DNA of 64,000 nucleotides from Arthrobacter alpinus (GTDB taxonomy: Bacteria > Actinomycetota > Actinomycetes > Actinomycetales > Micrococcaceae). Below the pieces are notes generated by a model, which was not told the origin of the DNA, made no database searches, and saw only the letters and a list, made by a program, of their open reading frames with translations. Numbering within the stretch: position 1 is the stretch's first letter; every line of letters begins with the position of its first letter. The stretch covers positions 1,240,001-1,304,000 of the forward strand of contig NZ_CP013200.1 in NCBI RefSeq assembly GCF_001445575.1. The letters are read 5' to 3'. Of the stretch, positions 10,210-23,003 are shown piece by piece. The translations under genes and the position numbers were made by a program.

Positions 10210-10301
10210 GCGCTATCGCAGCAATGGCAGCATTTTCGCAAACGCTATCGCACCCACTGCGAGCGCGTCCGGGAAAAGTTGGCCATTGCTGCGAGCGCGT
10301 T
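10210..10301. repeat. REP-like palindromic cluster
   Basis: A short stretch between the permease and the kinase gene with several related inverted motifs. GCTATCGCAGCAATGGC (left) and GCCATTGCTGCGAGCGCG (right) pair, and inner arms around AACGCTATCGCA and TGCGAGCGCG also pair. TTTTCGCAAACGC inside resembles the hairpin arm at 13577. It lies just past the end of the kinase gene and may end its transcript. Confidence 0.5.
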
Positions 10302-10316
10302 TTTTGGTTGGGGTGG

Positions 10317-11306
10317 TCAGGCGGCGGGGAGGGTGAGGACCATGGTGGTGCCGCCGGGGCCGGTTGCGGCGACTTCAATGGTTCCGCCGGCGGCAACCGC
10401 GATCTCACGGACCAGGGCCAGCCCCAATCCGTAGCTGCGCCGGCCACCGGCAGCGGGGTCGGTGCTGTGGGCGAAGCGGTCAAACACCCGGGACGGCTCA
10501 ATGCCGGTGATGCCGCCGCCGGTGTCGTGCACGGTGATGGCCACGCTCCGCCCGGACTGTGCCACGGCCACCGTGATGCGCCCGCCTTCCGGGGTGTGGT
10601 TCAGTGCGTTGTCGACCAGGCCCAGGACAGCCCGGCGCAAACTGTTGGCCTGGATACGGACCCGGGGGCCGCCGTCGTGCGTGGTTTCCAGCTGCACGCC
10701 GCGGGAAACTGCAACGTCTCTCAGGCTCGCGGCCGCCTCCTGCACCACGGGGGAAATGGAGATGGGGTCGGCGGAGGCCTCCGTCCCGGCCGTGGCGGCG
10801 AGCAGGAGCTCCTGGACCGTGGCGCTAAGGGCGGCCGTGTCCTGGCGGACCTGTCCCAGGATGCGGGCGGCATCGCTGCCGGGCTGCACCTTGGCCTCGG
10901 CCAGCTGGATGCGGGCGTCGAGGATGGTCAGCGGCGTGCGCAGTTCGTGGCTGGCCTCCTGGACAAAGCGGCGCTGCAGCTCAAGGGCCCGGCCCAGGGG
11001 CCGGATGGCGCTGCGGGCGCTGAGCCAGCCAATGGCCCCGGCGGCAAGAATCCCGGCGAATCCGGCCAGGACCATGGCCTTGAGCATGTCATTCGATTCA
11101 ACATAGACGCGGGCGGAGGTGTTTGAGGCGGCCACATCCGGTTGGTGGGAGAGGTACAGTATGTAGGCCGCAGCGGCGATGATGACCGCCACCACCATGA
11201 GGGCGATGGCCGCGGCAATCCTGATTCCCACTGTGAGGGCGGCACGCCTCAGGGCGGGGGAGTCAGCCGACTGTGCAGTGGCAGGCCGTCCCCGCATGGC
11301 GGTCAT
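10317..11306 (-). CDS. Two-component sensor histidine kinase
   Basis: 329 aa. Two membrane segments (about residues 25-50 and 78-98) enclose a short extracytoplasmic loop of around 30 residues, so it may sense a membrane signal. Then the dimerisation/phosphoacceptor H-box EASHELRTPL and the ATPase domain with N-box LVDNALNHTPEGG, G1 VHDTGGG and G2 YGLGLALV. It shares four bases with the regulator gene upstream (start codon over its stop), and is last in the PAP2-DedA-regulator-kinase operon. Signal unknown. Confidence 0.92.
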   Translation of the reverse strand: MTAMRGRPATAQSADSPALRRAALTVGIRIAAAIALMVVAVIIAAAAYILYLSHQPDVAASNTSARVYVESNDMLKAMVLAGFAGILAAGAIGWLSARSAIRPLGRALELQRRFVQEASHELRTPLTILDARIQLAEAKVQPGSDAARILGQVRQDTAALSATVQELLLAATAGTEASADPISISPVVQEAAASLRDVAVSRGVQLETTHDGGPRVRIQANSLRRAVLGLVDNALNHTPEGGRITVAVAQSGRSVAITVHDTGGGITGIEPSRVFDRFAHSTDPAAGGRRSYGLGLALVREIAVAAGGTIEVAATGPGGTTMVLTLPAA

Positions 11307-11980
11307 GCGCCGTCCCCGATCTGGTAGCCCAGCCCATGCACGGTGCGGACCAGCGATTTGGAGACCTTCTTGCGCAGGTAGTGCACGTAGGTGTCAATGA
11401 CGCTTTGGGAGTCGTCTGGGTGGCACAGACCCGCCAGCAGTTCCTCCCGGGTGAACACCTTCTCCGGGCTGGCCGCCAGCAGCGCCAGCAGCTCGCTCTC
11501 CTTGGCCGTCAGCCCCACCAACTCCCCATAGGGTGAGCGCAGCGAACGGTTGGCGGGATCAAAAAGCCAGCCGCCCACGTCCACCAGCGAAGCCGCAGGC
11601 ACAAAACTGCGGGTCATGGCACGCAGCCGCGCCCTCAGCTCACCGGCATCAAAGGGTTTGGACATGTAGTCGTTCGCTCCGGCGTCGAGCCCTGCTATTT
11701 TGTCCGCGGTGGCGCCCAGCGCCGTCAGGATGATGGCGGGGGTGGCCACACCCTTGCGGCGCAGCGCGGCCACCAGCTCGAGGCCGTCCATGACGGGCAG
11801 ACCGCGGTCAATGACCATGGCGTCCCACTGTTCGGTGAGGCCAAGGTGCAGGCCCTTTTGGCCGTCCGCGGCGAGGTGGACATCATAGTCATCGGCGAGG
11901 AGTTCGGCGATCAGGGGGCCAAGGACGGGGTCGTCCTCCACCAGCAGCAGTCGCGGGAGCTCAGGGGTGTGCATGCTCAT
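11303..11980 (-). CDS. OmpR/PhoB-family response regulator
   Basis: 225 aa. The receiver domain has the acidic pair in LLVEDD, phosphoacceptor Asp in VIDRGLPVMDG, the switch Thr in ILTALG and Lys in YMSKPFDAGELRARL. A winged-helix DNA-binding domain follows (TAKESELLALLAASP, VIDTYVHYLRKKV, VRTVHGLGYQI). ATG 11980 or 11974 follows GGGGGA; an upstream open frame to 12091 overlaps the dedA-like gene and is not needed. The gene overlaps the end of the DedA gene by about 20 nt and the kinase start by four. Confidence 0.93.
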   Translation of the reverse strand: MSMHTPELPRLLLVEDDPVLGPLIAELLADDYDVHLAADGQKGLHLGLTEQWDAMVIDRGLPVMDGLELVAALRRKGVATPAIILTALGATADKIAGLDAGANDYMSKPFDAGELRARLRAMTRSFVPAASLVDVGGWLFDPANRSLRSPYGELVGLTAKESELLALLAASPEKVFTREELLAGLCHPDDSQSVIDTYVHYLRKKVSKSLVRTVHGLGYQIGDGA

Positions 11981-12689
11981 TATTGTCCCCCGCCGACTCG
12001 CCTTCCGGTGCGGAAAGCAGCGTTCCGGAAGCTGCAGCGCGGCGCTTGAGTAGGAAGCTGATGACGCCCGGCAGCACGGAAACAAGGACAAGCGCGACGG
12101 CGATCACGTCAATGTTCTTGGAAACAATTTCGTAGTGGCCCAGCCAGGTGCCCAGCAAGGTGATGGAACCGGCCCAGCCCAGGGCGCCGGCAATGTTCCA
12201 CAGCGTGAACTTCTTGTGGTCGTAGTTGGCCACGCCCGCCACGAGCGGCGCGTAGGTGCGCACGATGGGGACAAAGCGGGCGAGCACAATGGCCCAGCCG
12301 CCGCGCTTGGCAAAGAATTCTTCGGTCTCGGTGAGGTATTTGGTTTTCAGGATGCGGGCGTCGTCCTTGAACCAGCGGCGGCCAAATTTGCGGCCCAGCA
12401 GGTAGCCCACCTGATCGCCTGTCACGGCGGCCAGCACCACCACACCGATCAGCACCGGGAGGGAGAGGTTCAGTTGGTTGTGCAGCAGGCCTGCCGTGAA
12501 GAGGAGCGAATCACCGGGCAGGAACGGGAACAGGAGCCCCGATTCAATGAAGACAATCAAGGCGACGACGGCCAAGGTGGCCGGGCCCAGGCCGCTCAGC
12601 AGCGCAGCAGGATCCATGACTGACAGCAAACCCGCAGGGACGGCGTGGGGAAGGGATAAAGCAATGGTGTGCAGCAAGGCAAGCCTCAA
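11961..12689 (-). CDS. DedA/SNARE-associated family membrane protein
   Basis: 242-aa integral membrane protein with about five hydrophobic segments. DedA hallmarks: FIESGLLFPFLPGDSLLF near residue 50, DQVGYLLGRKFG, and the basic RFVPIVRTYAPLVAGVANY. Members of this superfamily have been shown to flip undecaprenyl phosphate or other lipids across the membrane; the substrate here is inferred only. It overlaps the PAP2 gene upstream by four bases and the regulator downstream, which ties it to lipid-phosphate metabolism and to the two-component system. Confidence 0.92.
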   Translation of the reverse strand: MRLALLHTIALSLPHAVPAGLLSVMDPAALLSGLGPATLAVVALIVFIESGLLFPFLPGDSLLFTAGLLHNQLNLSLPVLIGVVVLAAVTGDQVGYLLGRKFGRRWFKDDARILKTKYLTETEEFFAKRGGWAIVLARFVPIVRTYAPLVAGVANYDHKKFTLWNIAGALGWAGSITLLGTWLGHYEIVSKNIDVIAVALVLVSVLPGVISFLLKRRAAASGTLLSAPEGESAGDNNEHAHP

Positions 12690-13462
12690 TCGTGAATTCG
12701 GGTGGGTGAAGAAGTATTGCTCCCACTGTTAAGGGTAGACCCGCCGGGAACGGGGTTCATCCGGGACATCGCCCAGGCCACGGCCGCATTCCACACACCC
12801 GCAAAGAAGAACACGGCCGCGCTCGCAGCCAGGAACGAGGCGGCGACATCGGTGGGGTAATGCACGCCCACGTAGAGTCGGGACCATGCAACCACCACCG
12901 GAACCAGAACGCCCAGGAGCACGGCCGGGCGTGCCCATCGGGTCTTTCGCAGGAGGAACCAGAACGCCCAGGCCAGGCCCACCGCGAGTGCGACATGTCC
13001 GCTCGGGAAGCTGTTGGAACCCGTCTCCGGTGCCAGCGGGTCAAGGAGCAGCGCCGGGTTGGGCCGCTGCCGGTCAACAATGACCTTGAAGAATTGGCTG
13101 GCCAGCCACCCCGAGGCAGCGACGCCGCCAAAGGCAAGGGCATTGACGGGCGCTTTGCGGACCAGCAGCAAGAACAGGCACACCAGGGCGATGATGGCCA
13201 CTCCGCCGACCGGGGAAAACGCCTTGTCCAGTGTCATGGCGAGGGCTGTCAGCACGCCCACATGGTTCCGGCTCAGGTCCTGGTCAACACCGAACTCGCT
13301 GGCCGTGAATCTCGGCGTGGCAACGGCGAAGAACCCAAGGGCCAAGACTGCCACGGACAGGACGGTGACCCACAGGCCCCAAAACCGTGGGAGGGGCAGC
13401 ACCGCCAGCCGGGTGCGTAAGGGGGCGCCGGCGTCGTGCATGGATGGGGGCGGGGAAGCCAT
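12686..13462 (-). CDS. PAP2-family membrane phosphatase
   Basis: 258-aa membrane protein with the complete PAP2 signature: KVIVDRQRPNP, FPSGHVALAVG, and SRLYVGVHYPTDV, placing the catalytic histidines in the last two. Five to six hydrophobic segments. Enzymes of this type dephosphorylate phosphatidate or undecaprenyl pyrophosphate at the outer face of the membrane. First gene of the operon leading into DedA and the two-component system. ATG 13462 is preceded by a plausible AAAGG on the minus strand. Confidence 0.9.
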   Translation of the reverse strand: MASPPPSMHDAGAPLRTRLAVLPLPRFWGLWVTVLSVAVLALGFFAVATPRFTASEFGVDQDLSRNHVGVLTALAMTLDKAFSPVGGVAIIALVCLFLLLVRKAPVNALAFGGVAASGWLASQFFKVIVDRQRPNPALLLDPLAPETGSNSFPSGHVALAVGLAWAFWFLLRKTRWARPAVLLGVLVPVVVAWSRLYVGVHYPTDVAASFLAASAAVFFFAGVWNAAVAWAMSRMNPVPGGSTLNSGSNTSSPTRIHD

Positions 13463-13576
13463 GGCGGGCGCCTTTCAAAGTGGAGAGTGAAGCTCTTCCT
13501 CCACTGTCCCGCGCACCGTCTAAGAAATTTCTAAGAATTCCCCGCCGCCCGCAACGCCGCATCACCAAATGGCGTG

Positions 13577-13621
13577 TTTTCGCCAACGCGGCAGCAATGA
13601 GTGCTGCCGCGTTGGCGAAAA
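13577..13621 (-). terminator. Perfect 20-bp hairpin after beta-galactosidase gene
   Basis: Arms TTTTCGCCAACGCGGCAGCA and TGCTGCCGCGTTGGCGAAAA, separated by five bases. It lies 38 nt beyond the lacZ stop. On the minus strand the arm is followed by ACACGCC rather than a T-run, but the arm itself ends in four T. Likely terminator or REP-like element shared with the one near 10233. Confidence 0.6.
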
Positions 13622-13658
13622 GTGCCCATTAGATGCTGCCGCGTTTGGCGGCATTGGG

Positions 13659-17646
<3,988 letters not shown>

Positions 17647-17650
<4 letters not shown>

Positions 17651-18618
17651 GATGACTTCCTATTCGTGAACGCCAGGAAGGCGAAGGAGAGCGCAAAAGC
17701 GACTAAGGCGATGAGTACGGCCTGGGCGGCGGCCACGTTGTAGTCGTTGTACGCAAAGGCTGTGGTGTAGGCGCTCAGGTTTGGCGTGTACTGGCTGTCA
17801 ATCGCCGGGGACACTGTTTTGAGGACCTGCGGCTCGGCGAACAATTGCAGGGTGCCGATGATGGAGAAGATGGTGGTCAGCACCAGGGCCGGCTTGATCA
17901 GGGGCAGCTGGATGGACAGCGCCACCCGGACCGGGGATGCGCCGTCCATTTTGGCAGCCTCATACACCTCGGTGGGTATGGCCTTGAGCTGCGCGATGAT
18001 GATGAGCATGTTGTAGCCGGTGTAGCTCCACGTGACAATGTTGGCGATCGACCACAACACGGTGTTCGGCCCCAGGAAATCGGGGGACAGGCCGAACCAG
18101 CCGGCAATATCGATCAAGGGACTCAAACCGGGCACATACATGAAGGACCAGAGGATCGTGGCGATCACCCCGGGCACACCGTAGGGCAGGAAAAAGGCTG
18201 CCCGGAAGAAGCCGGGCCACCGTGCCGAGGCAGATTCCAGCAGCAGCGCCAAAATGGTCGCCATGATGATCATGACCGGGACCTGGACCACCCCAAAAAG
18301 GAGCATCCGGCCCATGGAAGCGATGAAGTTTCCATCGGCCAGTGCCTGGGCGTAGTTGGACAATCCGGCAAAGGTGCTCGTAATGCCGGCCTCGCCAAAC
18401 AGGCCGCCACGCGTGACCTTGGTGAAGCTGGAGAGCACGGCAGCAAGGATGGGCAGGATGAATGTCAGGACAAAGAGGGCAAGGAACGGCGCCAGCAGCA
18501 GCCAGGGGGCGCGTCCTACGGCGGATGCCCGCCCTCCGCTGTTCCGCCGGCTGGGGGAGGGTGCCCGGCCGCCGGCTGTTGCGCCGGCCGGCTCGGTCCT
18601 TGGGGGAGTGGTGGTCAT
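17647..18618 (-). CDS. Carbohydrate ABC transporter permease (MalF-like)
   Basis: 323-aa CUT1 permease. A Pro/Arg/Ser-rich cytoplasmic N-terminus of about 35 residues precedes six membrane segments. The EAA loop reads YEAAKMDGASPVRVALSI. It overlaps the binding-protein gene and the MalG-like gene by four bases each, so all are probably translated from one message with the binding protein first and beta-galactosidase last. Sugar specificity is inferred from lacZ. Confidence 0.93.
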
Positions 18619-19951
18619 GCCGATTCCTTCCTGATGCTCAGGCCGCTGTTCTTGAAGACGGTCATGATTTTCTGTTCCGCGTCAGCCACTGAATCCACGA
18701 GGCTGGTTCCTGATGATTTGAGCCGGAATCCGTCGCTGAGGATGTTGAATGACTGCTGTTGTGAGGGCCACCAGGACCACTGGGTATTTTGCTCCAGCGC
18801 CGCCGGGGCGAAGACGTCCTGGTTGTAGTTTTGGCCGCTGAAGAAGTCCGAAGGCTGTTGGCGCGTGGTGCCAATAACGTCCGGGACGGGGGACCAGCCG
18901 ATGCCGCAGTGCTCGATTTCGGCGTCGATGCCTTGCTGGGTGGAGGTCAGCCAAGCCGCGAATTCCAGGGATTCGCGCGGGTGCTTGCTGTTGGCCAGGA
19001 CGGACACGGCGGAGCCGCCCAGGTAGCTGGAACCAAAGCCGGCCGAATCCCAACGGGGCATGGCAGCCACCTTCCACTGGCCGGCACCGCCGCTGATGCC
19101 CTGGACGAGGGCGTCACCCCAGCTGGCCGAGGTCAATGAGGCGATCTCTCCCTTGCCTGCGGCCGCAAACCAGCCCGGCGAATACGCGCCAAAGTCGGTC
19201 TGGACAAGGTCCTGGTCGATGGCCTTGTCGAAGAACCGGGCGACCTTCAGGGTTGCGTCGTCGGTCATGTTGATGACCCAGCCGTCCTCGTCGGCCCGGA
19301 ACCACTGGGCACCCGCCTGTGTGGCCAGGGCTGTGAAGAAGCCGGCTTCTGCGAGCGGGAAGCAGTCCATGTAGGTCTTGGCTTTGCGGAGCTCCGCGGC
19401 CACCCCGGCCCACTCATCCCAAGTGGCTGGGGCCGTGGCACCTACCTTGTCCAGGACAGCGGGTTGGTAGAACGTCGCCATGGGCCCCGAATCCTGGGGG
19501 ATGCCGTAGACGCCGCCTGCGTAGCTGGTCTGGTTCCACAAGGTCTTGTCATAGCGGTTGGCGAACTCATCTGAACCGTAGCGGTTGAGGTCCACCAGGC
19601 CGTTCACCATCATGAAGGAAGGGATGACTCCGTACTCCACATGGGCCAGGTCGGGCCCGCCCCGGCTGCCAGCGCAGAGTACAGCTTCGGGTAGCCGCCC
19701 TGGTTGCCGCCGGGGATCCATACCGTCTTGACCTGCACATTGGGGTTGGCGGCATTCCAGATGTCCGCCACCGGCTGCAGGTTCTTGAGCCAGGACCAGT
19801 ATTCAAGGGTGATCTTTTGGCCGGAGGCCGAGGCAATGGTGGGGGCTGCGTTCACGGACCGGGTTCCCGGCGTGGCGCAACCGGACAACAGCCCAAGCGC
19901 GGCTGTGCCAAGGCCGCCTTGCAGCAGCTGCCTTCGTGTTATGGGGGGCAT
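18615..19951 (-). pseudogene. Sugar-binding lipoprotein of the galactoside ABC system, single frameshift
   Basis: Extracellular solute-binding protein family 1. ATG 19951 after GAGAGCAGG begins TRRQLLQ followed by a lipobox LLSGC, so a Tat-exported lipoprotein. The N-terminal frame (to about residue 100, ending at LYSALAAGAGP) and the C-terminal frame (from PDLAHVEYG to the stop at 18615) are out of phase by one base. The switch falls in the GGG/CCC run at 19653-19658; adding one base gives a continuous 445-aa protein of normal length. Nothing else is damaged. A sequencing error in the homopolymer is more likely than loss of function, because the rest of the operon is intact. Confidence 0.85.
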
Positions 19952-20062
19952 AGCCTGCTCTCTCACTTCGTTGTGTGGGCCCGGTAAGCCCTCTGGGTGA
20001 ATCTAATGCCGTCGGGTCCGGAGCGCCTTTTTTTGGGGATGGGAGAAAATTTACCACAAATC

Positions 20063-20078
20063 TCGAGTGTTTACTCGA
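20063..20078. promoter_or_regulatory. Operator copy 1 of the TetR regulator (predicted)
   Basis: TCGAGT-GTTT-ACTCGA, a perfect 6-4-6 palindrome between the divergent binding-protein and tetR genes. Its centre is 31 bp from that of the second copy, about three helical turns, so two dimers could bind on one face. Confidence 0.65.
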
Positions 20079-20093
20079 ATTTTAATAAATTTA

Positions 20094-20109
20094 TCGAGTG
20101 GCTACTCGA
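20094..20109. promoter_or_regulatory. Operator copy 2 of the TetR regulator (predicted)
   Basis: TCGAGT-GGCT-ACTCGA with the same arms as copy 1, followed like it by AATTT. It lies 44 bp before the tetR start, in the only AT-rich stretch of the region, so it probably overlaps the tetR promoter. Confidence 0.65.
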
Positions 20110-20153
20110 ATTTCAATTATGTTACTGGGGAATGTGGACTAAGCTGACATTCC

Positions 20154-20762
20154 ATGACCACCACGCCAACCGCCCCGTCCGCCAAACGCGGTCCTTATGC
20201 CAAATCCAAGCAGCGTCGGGAGAGCATTGTGACCGCCGCCCACGAGGTTTTTGCGGCACGAGGCTACCGGGGCGGATCGCTGCAGGACGTGGCCGACAAG
20301 GTGGGAATGAGTCAGACAAGCCTGCTGCACTATTTCCCGTCCAAGAGTGATCTGCTGTTGGCTGTGCTGAATTGGCGTGACAGCGTGACGGGAGGCGGGC
20401 AGCCCCGGGACCCGGAGGAATCATTGGTGGATGCCGTGGTCCGCCAGGCACGATTCAATGAAACGGTGCCCGGAGTCATTGAGCTCTACGCGGTTTTGTG
20501 CGCGGAATCGATCACTGACAATCACCCCGGGCTGGATTTCTTCACCGAACGTTTTGAAAGGTTGCGCAGCAGCTACCTGAGGGCGTTCTCAGCGCTCGCC
20601 AAGGAAGGCCGGCTGCGCCCTGGCGTCGACCCCGAGCGTGCCGCGGCAAGCTTGATCGCACTGTGGGACGGCATTCAAACCCAGTGGATGATGGCCCCGG
20701 AGCGCATCGACATGGCCGGTTGTCTGCGTGACTACTTGGAATTGGTGATCCTGCCCGAATAG
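20154..20762 (+). CDS. TetR/AcrR-family transcriptional regulator
   Basis: 202 aa. The N-terminal helix-turn-helix is clear: RRESIVTAAHEVFAARGYRG, SLQDVADKVGMSQTSLLHYFPSKSDLL. The C-terminal ligand domain (TetR_C type, with DNHPGLDFFTERF) is diverged. Divergent from the beta-galactoside operon with twin palindromes between, so it most likely represses that operon and itself; the inducer may be the sugar or a metabolite. No strong ribosome site is seen before ATG 20154, so a leaderless or weakly translated message is possible. Confidence 0.88.
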   Translation: MTTTPTAPSAKRGPYAKSKQRRESIVTAAHEVFAARGYRGGSLQDVADKVGMSQTSLLHYFPSKSDLLLAVLNWRDSVTGGGQPRDPEESLVDAVVRQARFNETVPGVIELYAVLCAESITDNHPGLDFFTERFERLRSSYLRAFSALAKEGRLRPGVDPERAAASLIALWDGIQTQWMMAPERIDMAGCLRDYLELVILPE

Positions 20763-20798
20763 GGACCCGACCGGCTGTACTTTGGGAGGGTAAAGGGC

Positions 20799-21941
20799 CT
20801 AGTTGCTGGCCATCTCTGCCACGAGTTCACGCACGACGGCGCGCAGCTCACCCTGGTGGGCGGCAGCGACTCGGCGCTGGCGCTGGTAGCTAGCGCCCGT
20901 GGCAATGATGTTCTCCACACTTGCGAGTTCGTCGGCACAGCCTAGCTTGGCGGCTACGGGTTCCAGCTTGTTCAACAGTTCCACCAAGTGCTCGGTGACG
21001 AGTTGTTCCTTGCCTGCGGCATCGAGGATGATGATGGCGTCCATGCCGTATCTGGCCGCGCGCCACTTGTTTTCCTGGATGTGCCACGGCGGCATGGTGG
21101 GGATGGTGCCGCCGTCGTCAAGGGTGTCAGAAAAGTCTTGGACCAAACACTGAGTCAGGGCAGCAACGGCGCCGATTTCCGCCAGCGTGGACATGCCGTC
21201 GCAGATACGCATTTCAATGGTGCCCAGGCCAGCCACGGGGCGAATGTCCCAGCGGATTTCATTGTGCGCGTCGATGACACCGGTGGTGAACATGTCCTGT
21301 ACATACGATTCGTACGCGGCCCAATCGGGGAATTGGAACGGCAAGCCAGCGGTGGGTAGCTGCTGAAACATCAGAGCCCGTTGGGAGGCGTAGCCGGTGT
21401 CCTGACCATTCCAATAAGGGGAGGACGCCGAAAGCGCCTGAAAATGTGGGAAGTGATTAACCAACCCATCCAGCACCGGCATGGCCTTGGAAACATGGTC
21501 CAGGCCCACGTGGACATGCACGCCGTAGATGAGCATCTGAGAGCCCCACCACTGGGTTCGATCCACCAGCTTGGCGTAACGTTCTTTGTCCGTCACGGCT
21601 TGGGCGAAGGGGTCGCTGAAAGGGTGCGTTCCGGCGCTGAGTAAGTCCAGCCCCAGCGGAGTTGTTGCCTCACGCAGTGTGTACAAGCTCCGGCGTAAAT
21701 CTTCCAGGCCTTCAGAAACCGTGTGGTTGACGCCAGTGACCAACTCCACAGTGTTCTGCAGCATCTCGCCCTTGATTTGGGGGTGCTCACCATCGACCCA
21801 GATGTCAGGATCAGCGGCCTCAATGTTGGCGAAAACATCATTGGCGCGCGCTGCTAGATCCCCAGTTTCGGAGTCAACGAGCGCAATTTCCCACTCCAAA
21901 CCCAGTGTAGATTGCTCAGATTTGGCGAAATCAATCTTCAC
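20799..21941 (-). CDS. YbdK-type carboxylate-amine ligase (glutamate-cysteine ligase family 2)
   Basis: 380 aa. GCS2-family ATP-grasp-like enzyme, start GTG 21941 fixed by AAGGAGG eight bases upstream. Signatures: TLGLEWEIALVD near the N-terminus, GEMLQNTVELVTGV, GVHVHVGLD and the C-terminal NKWRAARYGMDA. Members show weak gamma-glutamylcysteine synthase activity in vitro. In a mycothiol-using organism the physiological product is uncertain. Convergent with tetR and divergent from the shikimate dehydrogenase-like gene. Confidence 0.88.
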   Translation of the reverse strand: MKIDFAKSEQSTLGLEWEIALVDSETGDLAARANDVFANIEAADPDIWVDGEHPQIKGEMLQNTVELVTGVNHTVSEGLEDLRRSLYTLREATTPLGLDLLSAGTHPFSDPFAQAVTDKERYAKLVDRTQWWGSQMLIYGVHVHVGLDHVSKAMPVLDGLVNHFPHFQALSASSPYWNGQDTGYASQRALMFQQLPTAGLPFQFPDWAAYESYVQDMFTTGVIDAHNEIRWDIRPVAGLGTIEMRICDGMSTLAEIGAVAALTQCLVQDFSDTLDDGGTIPTMPPWHIQENKWRAARYGMDAIIILDAAGKEQLVTEHLVELLNKLEPVAAKLGCADELASVENIIATGASYQRQRRVAAAHQGELRAVVRELVAEMASN

Positions 21942-22040
21942 GTACGATGCCTCCTTGGCAATGCTGGGACTATGGCTGCAACGCGGTACGGCACCAGCTG
22001 CAATCTGATTGTAGTTCAGGATCTGCGGCACAATGGATGC

Positions 22041-22856
22041 ATGCCGATCCTGAACAAAGACATGACCTTATGCATTTCCCTCGCGGCCCGCCCCAGCAAT
22101 ATTGGGACGCGCTTTCATAATTATCTCTACGACGCCCTCGGACTGAACTTCGTCTACAAGGCCTTCGCCCCGGTGGACCTCGCACAGGCCGTCGCTGGCA
22201 TCAGGGGCCTGGGCATTCGTGGCGCCGCCGTCTCCATGCCATACAAAGAGGACGTCATTGCGCTCATCGATGTCATGGATGCCTCCGCCACCGCCATTGA
22301 TTCCGTCAACACCATCGTGAACACCGACGGCGTGCTCACCGCCTACAATACCGACTACCTCGCCATCGCCCGGCTGCTGGCCACCAACGCCATTGATCCC
22401 GCGACCACTGTTTTGTTGCGCGGTTCCGGTGGTATGGCCAAGGCTGTTGCCGCTGCCATGCACGACGCCGGATTTGCGCACGTCACGATTGTGGCTCGCA
22501 ACGAAGAGCGGGGCCGGGCACTTGCCGCGCTTTATGGATTCTCGTGGCTGGCCGAGGTGAGCGATGCGAGCGATGCCGGCATGCTCATCAACGTCACCCC
22601 GTTGGGCATGTCAGGCGCCGACGAATTGGTGCAGTCCTTCAGTGACTCACTGGTGAACGCCGCGCAGGTGGTGTTCGACGTCGTGGCGCTTCCCGCCGAA
22701 ACCCCATTGATCAAGGCCGCCCGGGCAGCAGGAAAGCACGTGATCACCGGCGCCGAGGTCATCGCCATTCAGGCGGAGGAGCAGTTTGTGCTGTACACCG
22801 GTGTGCGCCCCAGCCCGGAACTGGTCCGCGAAGCGTCCGAGTTCTCCCGCTCCTGA
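22041..22856 (+). CDS. Shikimate dehydrogenase-like oxidoreductase
   Basis: 271 aa. Two-domain AroE fold: N-terminal substrate domain with the catalytic Lys in AVSMPYKEDV and Asp in AYNTDYLA, and a Rossmann domain with the cofactor loop LLRGSGGMAKAV and NVTPLGMSG. The SMPYK variant and the short loop resemble the AroE-like (SdhL/HI0607) subgroup rather than the housekeeping AroE, so it may act on quinate/shikimate-like compounds or play an accessory role. ATG 22041 (MPILNKDMTL) is preferred; the longer frame overlaps the divergent ligase gene. Confidence 0.82.
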   Translation: MPILNKDMTLCISLAARPSNIGTRFHNYLYDALGLNFVYKAFAPVDLAQAVAGIRGLGIRGAAVSMPYKEDVIALIDVMDASATAIDSVNTIVNTDGVLTAYNTDYLAIARLLATNAIDPATTVLLRGSGGMAKAVAAAMHDAGFAHVTIVARNEERGRALAALYGFSWLAEVSDASDAGMLINVTPLGMSGADELVQSFSDSLVNAAQVVFDVVALPAETPLIKAARAAGKHVITGAEVIAIQAEEQFVLYTGVRPSPELVREASEFSRS

Positions 22857-22860
22857 CCCC

Positions 22861-22970
22861 GACGCTTCCTCAGCTTTCGGGGTCTGGAGGCTGACGCTTC
22901 CTCAGCTTTCGGGGTTTGGAGGCTGACGCTTCCTCAGCTTTCGGGGTTTGGAGGCTGACGCTTCCTCAGC
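22861..22970 (+). repeat. Array of a 32-bp direct repeat, left of the DUF559 gene
   Basis: Three full units starting at 22861, 22893 and 22925 plus a 14-nt partial unit at 22957. The core is GACGCTTCCTCAGCTTTCGG, followed by GGTYTGGAGGCT. It begins five bases after the shikimate dehydrogenase-like stop. The same repeat family, also of 32-bp period, lies in opposite orientation at 24060-24168. Confidence 0.9.
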
Positions 22971-23003
22971 CGCCACTTTTGGCTGGTGGCTTCTGCGGCG
23001 CTG

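Noticed and set aside
22861..22970. CRISPR-like array
   Set aside because: The 32-bp units are directly contiguous with no unique spacers and no cas genes are near.
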